Assembly: GCA_014529385.2 (NCBI GenBank)
Contig: CM043959.1
Span: 14,199,809 to 14,263,808, forward strand
DNA from: Adiantum capillus-veneris
Lineage: Eukaryota > Streptophyta > Polypodiopsida > Polypodiales > Pteridaceae
DNA length: 64,000 nucleotides
Direction of reading: 5' to 3'
Within the stretch, counting starts at the first letter, position 1. The number at the start of each line of letters is the position of its first letter. Positions 21,736 through 32,496 of this stretch are shown here, piece by piece. Position numbers and translations under genes: made by a program. The notes beneath the pieces are model-generated. The model did no database searches, was not told where the DNA came from, and saw nothing but the letters and a program-made list of their open reading frames with translations.

Positions 21736-22855
21736 AGAGGATTGGCGCAAATTTTAGGGGTTTTTTAATAGGACTTGGTGATGGAGGGCTGCATCAACAG
21801 CAGCGTGAATGGCGGAAGTGCTGGCGAAATGGTGCAGTGGCGGGCAGTAGGATGGGACCAGCTGCGCGCAAGTGAAAGGGGGGAGGTTGCGGGAGAAGCG
21901 AGCGCCACGAAGAGGAAGGGGGGGAAGGGCGTGTGCAAGGGGTAGCAGCAGCGAGCCAATATGTCTCATGTGTACATATACAAATTTGTACCCATCACGA
22001 AGAAGATTTATACTCAAGCAAAGCAATAAACATTAGCTGGTCGATGGGCAAGCAGGTTACAAGGCAATAAGTTTAGTTTCCTTATGATAACATAAGATAC
22101 AGCAGCACGCAGCACAGCAATGGGTCAGCAAGCCATGTGAAGCCCGCGTGAAGCCTCATGAGAAGCATCGGAGAAGTGCCAATGGCTTCCTCCACTGTAA
22201 GAAGACGCATACCTCGCGGCCACCCACAAAGCCTCCTTCATGTGGACAGGGAAGAGGATGTCGGCAATAGAGAAGGAAATAAGCGAATGGAGAAATGAAG
22301 TGGAAGAGTGGAGGAAGGAGAGGAGCACTACTCTTCAAAGATGGAGTGAAGAAAGAGATGGCATGCATAGGAGGATCGCTACGCTCAAGGAGATGTGGAA
22401 GAAAGCTAACATGTATAGTGTGAGAGAGGGGAGTGATGGTTTTCAAAAGGATTAAAAAGCGGGAGAGAAGGAAACTACGTGCACTTGTCCAAGCCATCAT
22501 TGGCTATGGACAAAACATTGAAAACACTCTAGAACGTTCAAAATTAAATATTCTGCAGCCTTAGGACGCATTCTTCGTCCATGTGCTTGTACTTGTGCGC
22601 TTTGAACTACATCTGGCTTTTGTTTAAACTTAGCTAGACTTTTAACAACTACTTGGATCCAACACATTCATAATAATCATATGTGCCCAGAAATTTGTTC
22701 TTATTCATTGACATCAGCAGCTAGCAGTACAGCTAAAATAGTTATATTATCACTCACATCACACATTATGCAACATTCTATGTCCTTAGACATTGTGAAG
22801 AACAAAGAGATAGAGTATGGGAAATTACATTTGTGGTGTCAAAATAATGGACCAT
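21736..22855. other. Unassigned sequence downstream of the LRR gene
   Basis: No recognisable element. It holds a GC-rich, C-poor stretch (21736-21960) and a plus-strand open frame at 22240-22455 (71 codons, rich in Glu, Arg, Trp; coiled-coil-like), which has no recognisable motif, splice context or homologue that I can name. If the LRR gene ends at 22856, its 3' UTR and poly(A) site would lie on the minus strand here. Confidence 0.4.
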
Positions 22856-22908
22856 TCAATACTGCATGATTTGGGGAGTCACCCTTAACAATCTTTGGTA
22901 AGACTCCT
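22856..22908 (-). CDS. LRR gene, probable last exon
   Basis: Minus strand. After an acceptor (TTGTTAATTCGGCAG, 22909 side), the sequence completes the phase-1 codon left by the exon at 23138 and reads EESYQRLLRVTPQIMQY before TGA at 22856-22858. The match of phase, and the amphipathic run after the LRR cap, support it. The exon is short and the acceptor is only moderate, so continued splicing past it is possible. Confidence 0.5.
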
Positions 22909-23137
22909 CTGCCGAATTAACAAAGCATGTTCATGGAGGATAAAATGTGGTGGTATTATTTCTTCTAAAAGTGATAAGCATAGCAAGCAGCTAGCAGAAG
23001 TTTCAATACTACATTAACTGAGCAATCAATCACTTGGTTGACTTCTGTCCAGACTTATCATTATAAAGGAACCTAAGCTGCATTGATCATATCATAAGGT
23101 AAAGTTCATGGAATTGGCCAAGCTAAAGAATGTGTAC

Positions 23138-23261
23138 CTGCATCAACAGGTCTGCAATCCAGCTCAGTTAAAAAAAGAAGTGATTTAAGGACAATCTCTC
23201 TGTAGCTTTTAAGCTCTTCCACAGGATTACATCGTAAGTTCAAATACCCAACCTTCGGCAC
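23138..23261 (-). CDS. LRR gene, penultimate exon (LRR C-cap)
   Basis: Minus strand, 124 bases. Acceptor GTGTTTCAG before 23261, donor GATGCAG|GTACAC at 23138. Phase 0 entry continues directly from the exon ending at 35211 and leaves phase 1. It encodes VPKVGYLNLRCNPVEEL, then KSYREIVLKSLLFLTELD, then CRPVDA. This is the classic LRR ending: L-L-NPV, Y-R..VL..L..L..LD. It completes the repeat array begun at 35211-36030. The intervening 11.9-kb intron is filled with retrotransposons. Confidence 0.72.
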
Positions 23262-23397
23262 CTGAAACACAGCTACAGATACTTACTGTCAATCAGCTTT
23301 AGAATAACTTGATGTAAATCCAAAAGGTCCTCTTTTTTCACTTGTATGCCTGCTTAGTATGCCACTCAACTTATGGAAATAAATACTCTAGTGGGGT

Positions 23398-23460
23398 GAT
23401 GTAGCCCTATGGACAGTTTGTTAACCAATGGAAAGATCAATTCGTGGGGGGAAAACTTAT
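23398..23460 (+). mobile_element. Very short LINE-A 3' tail
   Basis: GATGTAGCCCTATGGACAG and ACCAATGGAAAGATC match the last bases of the LINE-A copies ending at 8201, 32277 and 34654. Only about 60 bases are left, an extreme 5' truncation, and no poly(A) survives. Confidence 0.65.
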
Positions 23461-24928
23461 GCAAATAAACAACACAACATCTCAAAAAAAATTGTCATAA
23501 AGGAACTGCTCATGTGTGGCAAGTGTTTAAAATTGTCTCTCATGCTTTTGGAAAACAAAAACTAGTGATACAGTTGGAGCTATGAATAATGGCTATAAAG
23601 CACAAAACTCATGCACTAGCTTTTGTGTAGGCATCTTTTCATATGGTCAATTCCAAGGAAAACAATGATGCATGCTTATAAGCCTGTGCAAGCATCCATC
23701 CTCCCCTCCTTCCCTCTCTCCTTGTGCAATCGGTGTCCTTGCTTCCCTCCCCTATCTATTTTATTGGACTTGGCCAGTGTAGCTTTTTCTAGTCAACAAT
23801 GTATGTATACTCCCACGCACGCTCTTTTACGGACTGCTGACATGGCCAATTGATGGCGTGGCAATTGACGTAGCCTATTGATGATGTAGCAGCTGATGTG
23901 GCATTGTAATGGCACAGCCGGATTTCCTCACACACATGCTTTTTCTATCCTGGACCAGCGTTTACTGATGCAGATGCTCTTAGCCGCATGCTAACGCCAA
24001 TTGCTATTTCAATTTAACAACTCAAGAATCATACGAGCGCCTAACGTCCCACTTTTAACCAGCCAGAGTTGATTGGGGGTTCTCTTAGTCGCTGAGAGTT
24101 ATTGTAAATTGCTGAGCATCAATAATTACAGAAATATTGCCAAGGGTGCCTACCTTAGATGCCAACATAATTCCACCACTCTTACTCTTTGTAGGTGATT
24201 GTATGTTGATTTGAAATTTTTCCAGCTTGTCATCCAAGTATCTGTGGTATCAATTCTGTGCAGTTAAATTCTGTGTTTTACTAGTATCACCTAGTTTCAG
24301 TGGTATCAAGGCAATGTGGATTGCTCTTCCACTGGGCAATCAGATCTGGAAGCTATACTAGATCAACACCATGGAGACCATTTCATAGCACAACCAGCAA
24401 GACGCTGTAAGTGAAGAAGTGGAAGAATAAATCAAGTCGAGGAGGAGAATGCAAAAGAGCACCAAACAATGACTGCCTTTGACAACAATGATGATAGGCA
24501 GGCTGAGGTTAAAAACTTGGGTCACTTCTTGGATCTCTCAAATATTCCAAGCATATGGAGGAGAAGGCCATAAATACAAACTTCATACTGTGGAAGAAAG
24601 TGACGATGCCATCAAATCTTCAAATCAAGGCATCAATTAAAGGCATCCATACCTCAAGTAATAGGGAGACAAACCATCAGAGTGGATGGCAGCAGATGGT
24701 GGGAAAAAATTCAAGTTTTCAGGGGTAGAGTTCCTACTTTTTCAAGGCTTGCAGGGAAGGATTTTTAATCATGCAACTTGGGAGATATGGGGCTTATGGA
24801 GCCGCCATGCCGAGATATATTCCAGGACCATTTGGAGGTATGCATGGCATGATGCCAAGCATGCAAGTATTTCATGGGCAGATGTTTGGAGAAGTGCCAA
24901 GGATGAATGCAGGAGGGTCAGCACCATC
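23461..24928. other. LRR-gene intron sequence with a possible LTR-element start
   Basis: Mostly without recognisable content. TGGTATCAAGGC at 24301-24312 resembles the primer-binding site complementary to initiator tRNA-Met used by many plant LTR elements, preceded by CAG. Downstream is a degraded plus-strand stretch with an ATG at 24370 (METIS). Near 24771 there is an open Gly/Met-rich run (GRYGAYGAAMPRYIPGPFGG) that stops at the LINE-A poly(T). I cannot identify this protein fragment. Weak evidence throughout. Confidence 0.3.
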
Positions 24929-25125
24929 TTTTTTTTTTTTTTTTGAGAAAAAGATCCTTCTATTAGTTAATGACACTGCCCATAGGGCTAAAACCTCCTC
25001 TACAAGAGAGGGCTATAACAATCATGAAGGGGAGACTCTCCCAATGTAAAAACAACATATGTACAATGAATGCTAAATCAAGAGAGTGGAGGAGGGAAAA
25101 GCCACACAGGTGGACGGTAGTGCCA

Positions 25126-28100
25126 TCAAAGCACACCCTGGACCATGGTGAAAAAAGGCCCAGGACGCCAGAGTCTAAAAAAGGCCTCTCTACGCTCCCG
25201 CATGCGGTCGGAGCTGCCCTGGAGACTCTCGAGCTGTCCTCTGAGAGTGTGGATCAGCTCTAGCCAAAGATCGCGAATAGTCTCTGCTGGTGGTACAGGG
25301 CGAGCCTCAAAGATGCGGAAACAGCGGGCCCGCCAGATGAACCAGAGTGTCAAGCCACTGATGAGCTCCCAACACTCCTCTCTCTCATTGCACCACTCCT
25401 GTGGAGTAAACTCTGTGGCAGTCTAGAGTGTAGGTCTCCCCCCCTGCATCACTATCTGCTGGTGGAAGATAGCTCAAACTGAAGTGCCGAGCCCGTGAGA
25501 GTGGACCAAGCTGCTGCCCCCAGGTGTACTGCCGAGCCGTAGAAAGAGCAGGCATCAGCCGAAGAACACGAAGCCACACCTGCTGTGCCAAAGGACAGTC
25601 CCAAAGACAATGACGATGACTCTCCACAAGGTGGCCACAAGAACACGAAGCCACACCTGTTGTGCCAAAGGACAGTCCCAAAGACAATGACGCTGACTCT
25701 CCACAAGCTGCACATGCGGCCGAGAGACCACTATGCCCCAGCCAACTCCCAATTGCTGTAGCTCTGTGTGCGACCAGCCACTGAAACAAAGTGACTCGCC
25801 TCGGCTGTCTCGAGTCCCACAACCTCTCCCAAGAGGCTGCCAAGAACTCAGCTGTGAGACCCTCCTCCTGCCAATGAGGTGCTGCAGCAGGGCGAGCCTC
25901 TCTCTGTGCTTCCGGTATGTGACGTCCCAGTCGAACAGTGTACTGAAAGAAGGGGACACCTGGGTGGTCTGCAGAAGAGAAAGGGTCCCTCCAGAGCCAC
26001 TCTCCAGGGTCCCACTGTACTCGTGCGAGTGGACAACACTCCCAGGCCCACAGCCTCCAATGTCCAGTCTCAAGAGCTGCTGGGTCAGGATCGATGACAC
26101 AAGTCCTCCCACAGATGCCCACCACTCGGATCCTCTGAAAACGGGACTCTTGCCACCTGCGGGGCCTCTACTGCAACTCGTTGTAAGTGTCCCTCACCCT
26201 GTAGCTCGAAAAACGGGGAGGGAACAGTCTCTCAGCAAGCCCGAACAGAACCTCCAGTCGTGTGAAGGCTCCCATCCATCTGGGCACTGCTGACTCAAGA
26301 GGCGTGAGCCACTGAGCTGGTACTGCCTCTGAGATGTCTTAACACATCCTCTGCACCCCTCTCATGCCCTACAGCTGAAAGCCTCGTAGCTTCTCTGACA
26401 AGCCTGAAAGATGTAACCAGTCACCTAAGGAGTGTGCTGGATCCGCTCCCATGGAACCCCAGGAAACATGAGGCCGACTACCAACCAAGTGCCCTCTCTG
26501 AGTGCTAACCATGGGGTTCCAAACAAGTGGCTGTCTCGCAGGCGCTCCTCCGTGCAAGTAGGCTATCTCTGCTCTAGGCCTGGCCGCAAGAGCTCCCAAG
26601 AGCGAAGCAAACTCACAGCGAAGGGGTCCTCCAGTCTCCTGCTCAAACCAACTCTGCGCATCTCTGTGAAGATCCATCTGGTCGAAGGTTGCCAGGGGCC
26701 TCCTGCCTGAGGCACCCTAGCACGAAGCCGCTGTAGCAAGAACTCCTTCTAGGGCTCCTCACCTAGAAGAAGTCCTCTGACGATGAACTTCCCAAGAAGG
26801 GCTCTGCTCTGCGATGCTGGGGGTCAATGATCCCAAGCCCTCCCTGTGAACAAGGAAGAGTGATGACCTGCCAAGCCACTTTGGCTCGAGCTATCTGAGT
26901 GTCACGTCCTGACCAAAGGAAGTTCCTGATCGGCCTCTCTACATGGCTGATACAAGAACTCGAGAAGATCCAGCAAGAAGTGATGTACCACATAGTCGCC
27001 AACAACACCTGGTTGGCCACTACTACTCTGCAAGCCAACGAAAGTCGTGCTGAGCTCCAATGTAACAACTTTCTCCTGATAGACAAGAGAACGGGAGCAA
27101 TCTGCTGCTCGGGAGAGAAGTCCAAACCAACCTGCCAGCCCAAGTACCGAACTGCAGTCCCTGGGGGAATCCACCTAAAGCCCTCTCCTGGCATCCAATC
27201 GGGCACAGGAGCACTACCAACCGAGAAAGCCACTGTCTTTCTCCAGTTGATCAGTGCGCCCGATGCACAACAAAAGGCCTCCTGAGCCTACTCACACCTG
27301 TGAAGGTTGGCCTCCTGGCCATCTAAGTACAAGGCTAAGTCGTCGGCAAACTCACCGTCCAGTAGCTCATCTCCCCGAATAGGGAGTGCTAAGCCCCGTA
27401 TACCAACCTGGTGCGACACCAAAAACCTGCTCATCGCCTCCGCATAGAACAGAAAGAGGAAGGCGGCAAGAGGACAGCCCTGTCTGACCGAACGTGTGAG
27501 CATGAAGCGATCACCTCTACCTCCTGCCAAAAGTACCTGACTGTGTGCCTATCTGTACAAAGCTGACACCCCTTTGATCCAAGCATCTGAGAAGCCCATC
27601 CTATGTAGAGTGTTCTCTAGAAAGTCCCAGTCAACTCTGTCGTATGCCTTCTCAAAATCGAGAAGAAGAATCACCAGATCCTCACCACGGAACCGCGCTA
27701 GGACAGAAGCCTCCCAAAAAGTAAAGATGTTGTCAAGGATAGTGCGCTCCTTAACAAAACCTGTCTGAGTCCCATGTATAAGGCTCTCTAGAGTGGCTGG
27801 ATCCTCAAACTCAGAGCCTTGGCAAGAATTTTGTAGGCTGAGTTGAGGATCGTGATGGGGCGCCGCTATCGAATCTCATCCAAGGAGCCACCCTCCTTGG
27901 GAATGAGGTAGATCAGACCCTCACTCATGCTGTCAGGCATCATTCCTGTGTGCAAGATGTATTGAAAAGCACTACAGAGATCTGGCCCAAGCAAGTCCCA
28001 GTACTCCAAGACAAAACTGGGAGTCAATCCATCCTCACCTAGACAGCTACCACGGGGAAGTGCACTAAGAGCCGTGTGCAGCGCCTCAAGCTGAAGTGGC

Positions 28101-28875
28101 AACTCAAGCCTCTGACGCATCTCCTCACTCACAAGGCAAGGCATCTGAGCCCACACCTGCTCCCTGCATGCATCCTGACGCTTTGACTGAGGCTCTGCAG
28201 ACAGTAACTCACGGTAAAAGTCAATAGCAACTGCACGCATGTCCTCTAGCTCAGAATCAACTGACCCATTGGGCCTCCTCAACTCACTGACCTTGACATG
28301 CGTATGCCGAGGTCCCACCGCCTCGAAGAAAGCACCAGTTACTCTGTCACCCACTTGTGTCCATGCTCGTCCTCGATGGAAAGCAAACTCATGTCGCCGC
28401 TCCTCTGTGCTAACAAGCTCCTGGCGAGCCTGTTGTAGCTGCTCCTTCAACCAAGGACTGTCTGGATGTTGCTCTTGCATCCTCTGCAACGAAGCAACGC
28501 CTCGTCTGAGACGCTGCTCCTCCTCTCTCGCTGCAGCCAGGCGAGCCAAAGACTCGTGGAGAAAGAAACGACTAATCTAAGCTAGTCCTGAGGCCACTCT
28601 ATCAGCAGGAGAATCCTGCATATCCAAGCTCTCTATCCAGAGAGCTTCTACTCGCTCTCTGAGTGCAGAGTTCAGTAAGACCCTCTCTGGGATGCGAAGC
28701 ATCGTACTCCCCCTCCTCTGCCTGACTGCCACTGTGAGGATCACTGGTGCATGGTCCCAGAAGGAAGTCCCTGCCAAAATGCCTGTCCCACCCAAGTCAC
28801 TGAAGTGGTCACTAGTGTAGAAGCGATCTATCCGCGATAGATTCACTCCTCCCACTCTGCGGTTCGAAGGAGGGA
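25126..28875 (-). pseudogene. LINE-A ORF2, N-truncated
   Basis: From 28855 down: C-terminal third of the endonuclease (GGVNLSRIDRFYTSDHF, DHAPVILTVA), helical linker (REEEQRLRRGVASLQRMQ), and reverse transcriptase (YLIPKEGGSLDEIR ending near 27866). The palm lies in other frames around 27650, and RQGCPLAAFLFLFYAEAM and FADDLALYLDGQ are at 27500-27300. The thumb is at 27233-26763, then the linker, zf-RVT (25800-25570) and the final helix (MRERREAFFRLWRPGPF). A 77-bp duplication at 25562-25715 and several shifts break it. FADDL replaces FADDS. Longer open blocks than in the 3640-8057 copy suggest slightly lower decay. Confidence 0.9.
25562..25715 (-). repeat. 77-bp tandem duplication in the LINE-A zf-RVT region
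   Basis: AAGAACACGAAGCCACACCT at 25562 recurs at 25639, with near-identical sequence following. The period of 77 shifts the frame, duplicating the segment that encodes WDCPLAQQVWLRVL. Confidence 0.93.
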
Positions 28876-28903
28876 AGGCCAGGCTGTCTGGGAGCGCTCT
28901 GGG

Positions 28904-29643
28904 TCAAGATCTCCTACGAGGACAGGCCTTTGCTAAGTGGCCCATCTGCCTGCAAATGAAGCACTCATTCGACAGACCCGAATACTCCACACTCTGTCTG
29001 ATCCAACCCCTGCTCACACGAGGCAACAAAATCACCTTATGAAGGGAGTGTGTGTTTCGAACAAGAACCCGCACAATAGGTAAACATGTGGCCTTGGCCA
29101 CAACTGAAGCTTCCATGCATGGTGACTACATAATTGTCCGAAACATGGAACCATTCTCGGGAAGAAGAGGGAGGTACTCCCTCCTCAGGCCTGGGAAGCA
29201 GACCGAGATAATCAAGTCGGCCTCCTCCTCAAGCGCATCTGTAGTAGGGCCGAAACCATGGTGCCATCATCTGAAGTAAGCCCAAGCGGTTCGGATACCG
29301 ACCATGGTGCCATCATCTGAAGTAAGCCCGACGGTTCGGATACCGAGGGGGCTCATTGAAATCACCTTGACCGTCATCTCTCGGGACTCGAACTCTTTCT
29401 CATAATACCCTCTCCTCTTGCCCACATCATAGAGGAGTCGGCCTGGAGTAAGTCCCGAACCTCACCTTGGTTGGGTCGAGTGCCAATAATCTTGCAGATA
29501 ACCGAGGAGGCTTGCAAACGTCCCACCTCGGCCATAAAGCTCGCTTGCTCTTCTAGCAAAAGAGCAAGTCGAAGGGTCGGCTCCATAGGGTCGGGTGAGG
29601 GGGCTTTTGAAGAGTCCCTCTGTGGTGGAGCAGAGGCTGTCAT
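28904..29643 (-). pseudogene. LINE-A ORF1, truncated
   Basis: Start MTASAPPQRDSSKAPSPDP at 29643 and the globular domain to 29374 (VICKIIGTRPNQGEVRDLL), then a shift. The zinc knuckle with the canonical histidine, CFICRQMGHLAKAC, is at about 28960-28919. The frame ends by deletion into ORF2 sequence. A 46-bp tandem duplication (29255-29345) disrupts the domain between the two. Confidence 0.85.
29255..29345 (-). repeat. 46-bp tandem duplication in LINE-A ORF1
   Basis: ACCATGGTGCCATCATCTGA at 29255 and again at 29301, both followed by AGTAAGCCC and GGTTCGGATACCG. Not seen in the other ORF1 copies. Confidence 0.93.
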
Positions 29644-29862
29644 TCTGTGTCTGTTGCTGTCGAGGTGGGTCTAGACCGTTGCAAGTAGGTGGATGGGGGA
29701 GTACATTCATAGAATGGGCTGGAGGCAGCGCGCTTGCAGTCTTGGCGGGCAAGGAGCAGCGCGGAGAAGGGAGGAGGGGGGAGACAGCGATGGCGAGGGG
29801 GAAGCAGGCAACAAGAGTGAGCCTCGGAACAACTAGATTCAATACGATTATACCAATGAAGA

Positions 29863-30168
29863 GTTTTATTGCGTGAAAACTCATCCATTTCAAAGGGGAA
29901 CTGTTCCATTGCATGCGGGAGCACGTGAGACACGCGTAGACGTGTTCGCTTCGTCTAAAACGATCCAAAACAAAAAATTACAGCCTGTTGTGTCTTTATG
30001 TAGGTTTAGAGTTTCGCACCTAAACTGCAGGACATTGCTAGGAGAGCCTCCGAAAAGCCTTGGGATGCTTAAACAGGGATTTGGGCACCTGAGAGTGACA
30101 AAACAGGGAGTTACAGCACGCTGAAATTGACCTACGGCTCATTGGAAATCTTTCAAATCGCAAGGGAA
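29863..30168 (+). mobile_element. Gypsy LTR fragment (central part)
   Basis: Aligns to 40125-40440 of the intact-looking LTR: GCGTGAAAACTC, GGGGAACTGT, ACACGCGTAGACGTGT, TTTCGCACCTAAACTGCA, TTACAGCACGCTGAA. Cut on the left at the LINE-A 5' end and on the right by a 5'-truncated LINE-A. Confidence 0.85.
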
Positions 30169-32277
30169 GTGGTGAGCAGATTCTTGACTTCTCAACAGGT
30201 TGGTCTGCGTGGTCTTGAGCTCCCTATTAGGGCAGATGAGCTTCTTGATGCTGAGTTTGCCGACGACCCAGCCTTGTACTTGGAGGGCCAGGAGGCCAAT
30301 CTGCACAGGTGTGAGCAGGCTCTTGAGGTGTTGTGTTGTGCATCAGGTGCATTGATCAACTGGAGGAAGATAGTAGCTTTCTGGGTTGGCAGTGCTGCTA
30401 CGCCTGATTGATCACCACGTGAGGGTTTTAGATGGATTCCCCCTGGGACTGCGGTTCAATACTTAGGTTGTCAGGCTGGCTTGGACTTGTCACCTTAGCA
30501 ACAGACTGCTCCCCTCCTCCGGTCCATTAGGAGGAAACTGCTACATTGGAGTTCGGCACGGCTCTCTTTGATAGGCAGAGGTGTAGTGGCCAACCAAGTG
30601 TTGTTGGTTACTATGTGGTACATCACGTCTTGCTGGGTCTTCTCGAGCTCGTGTATCAGCCAGCTAGAGAGGCTGATCAGGAGCTTTCTTTGGTCATCGC
30701 GTGACACCCAGTTAGCTCGGGCCAACGTAGCTTGACAGGTCATCAATAAGATAGTCCCTTGTTTGGAACCCCATGGTTAGCACTTAGAGAGGCCACTTGG
30801 TTGGTAGTAGGCCTTGTGTTTCTTGGGGTCCCAGCAAAGGGCCCAGCCCACACTCTCAGCGACTCACTTCAGTTTTCAGGTTTGCCAAAGGAGGTACAGA
30901 GCATCCAGCTACGCGGCATGAAAGGGGTGCAGAGCGTGTGCCAAGACATTACAAAGGCTTTACCAGCTAAGTGGCTCACCCCTCTAGAGATAGCAACTCT
31001 CAGATGGATGGGGCCCTTCACGCGATTGGAGGTCCTCAGCGCAGTTCGTGCTTGCTTGGAGTATGTACCTCCCATGTTCTTTGAGATCCAGGGCGAGGAT
31101 CCACTACACAGAGTCTCAATAGAGGCTCCACAGGTTGCAGAGTGCTGTTTTCAGAGGATGCGAGTAGTGGCATCTGTGTGGAGACCTGTGTCATAGATCC
31201 TGACCCGGAAGATCTTGAGATAGGCCACTGGAGGCTTTGGGCTTGGAAGAGCTGCCCTCTGGCCCAAGTGCAGTGGGAACCTGGAGAGTGGTTTTGGAGA
31301 GACCCCTTCTCTTCAACCGACCACCCTGGGATCCCTTTCTTTCAGTACACTCTTCCACTAGGGCGTCACATGCTGGCAGCACGGAGAGAGGCTTGTCCTG
31401 CTACAACACTTCATTGGCAGGAGGAGGGTCTCCCAGTTGAGTTCTTGTCAGGCTTTTGGGAGCGATTGTGGGACTCTAGACAGCCGAGACAAGTCACTTT
31501 GTTCCAGTGGCTAGTTGCACACAGAGCTAAAGCAGTGGGGAGCTGGCTAGTACATAGTGGCCTTTTGGCAGCGTGTGCAACTTGTGACCATCGTTTGGAG
31601 AGTCAGCGTCACTGTTTGTGGGACCGCCCTTGGCACAACAGGTTTGGCTTCCGGTTCTTCGGTTGATGCCAGCTCTTTCCACAATGTGACACTATACTTG
31701 GGCTATTGCTGCCTGGTCCACCCTCACGGACCCTGCACTCTAGTTTGAGCTATCTTCCACCAGCGGGATGATATTGATCCAGGGGGGTCGACCTACACTT
31801 CAGCCTACTACAGAGCTTACACAACCCCCCCCCCCCCAAGCCCCAAGGAGTGGTGTAGTGAGAGGTGTGTTAGGAGCTCATCTATGGCCTGACACTGGTT
31901 CATTTTGCGGGCTTGTAGCTTCATCTTCGAGGCTCGCCCTGTCCCACCGACAGAGACTCTTCGTGACTTTTCGGTAGAGTTGATCCATTCTCTCAATGGT
32001 CAGTTTGAGAGACTTCAGGGCAGCTCCGACCGCATGCAGAAGCGCAAAGAGGCTTTCTTGCAACTTTGGCGCCCAGGGCCCTTCTTCACCATGGTCCACG
32101 GTGTGCCCAAAAAGCACTACCGGCCACCTGTGTGGCTCTTTCCTCCTCCCATTTTGTGATTTAGCCTCATTGTACATATTTTGTTTACTCACTGGGAGAG
32201 TCTCCTCATGCTTTTGATGTAGCCCTATGGGCAGTTTTTCTTAACTAATGGAAGGACCTTTTTCTCAAGAAAAAAAA
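30169..32277 (+). pseudogene. 5'-truncated LINE-A copy (RT C-terminus to 3' end)
   Basis: Begins abruptly within the reverse transcriptase (SRFLTSQQVGLRGLELPIR) and carries FADDPALYLEGQ, where the residue after the Asp pair is Pro. It continues with GALINWRKIVAFWVGS, the thumb and linker (30759-31196 and 31142-31666), zf-RVT remnants near 31560-31680, and the final helix (31905-32159), then the family tail and a short poly(A) at 32270-32277. A run of about 13 C at 31829-31842 is a local oddity. Several stops and shifts. Its left neighbour is an LTR fragment, its right neighbour the 3' end of an LTR, which suggests it landed in that LTR, although part of the LTR is missing. Confidence 0.88.
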
Positions 32278-32279
32278 TC

Positions 32280-32496
32280 AGAATAAAGAAATACTGAAAG
32301 GGGCGCCAGTCTTTGGGGCCTACAAGGTGTCGTTGTCTGCTTGGTAGCACTCTAGCTGCCAGGCCGTGGATTGTTTGACGTGTTAATTCCAGTCACAACC
32401 TTATTCGTGAAGTTCCTCTATGTCATGAAACTAACATTGTAAAGATCGGGTAAAAGCTAAAGTCTACCGCCCTACACGCCGCTTTCAGCCATGAGG
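32280..32496 (+). mobile_element. Gypsy LTR fragment (3' end)
   Basis: AATAAAGAAATACTGAAAG then GGGGCGCCAGTCTTTGGGG onward matches the complement of 670-457 closely, ending CGCCGCTTTCA, directly followed by LINE-A sequence GAGGCCAATCTGC. The last bases mark the true 3' end of this LTR family (compare GGCCGGTTTCA at 457). Confidence 0.85.

Larger units (their letters stand above)
24929..29850 (-). mobile_element. LINE-A retrotransposon with internal deletion
   Basis: Minus strand. The 3' end is the poly(T) at 24929-24944 followed by the complement of the family tail (AAAAAGATCCTTCTATTAGT). ORF2 fragments run from 25126 to about 28875 and ORF1 pieces from 28904 to 29643, with a 5' UTR up to about 29850. 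About 1.9 kb (ORF1 C-terminus plus endonuclease N-terminus) is missing at about 28880-28904 compared with the copy at 1363-8201. The right flank is a gypsy LTR fragment. I could not find a convincing target duplication. Confidence 0.9.

Noticed and set aside
25733-26293. Plus-strand 186-codon frame
   Set aside because: Antisense shadow of the LINE-A ORF2 linker, whose minus-strand frame aligns with 6700-7440.
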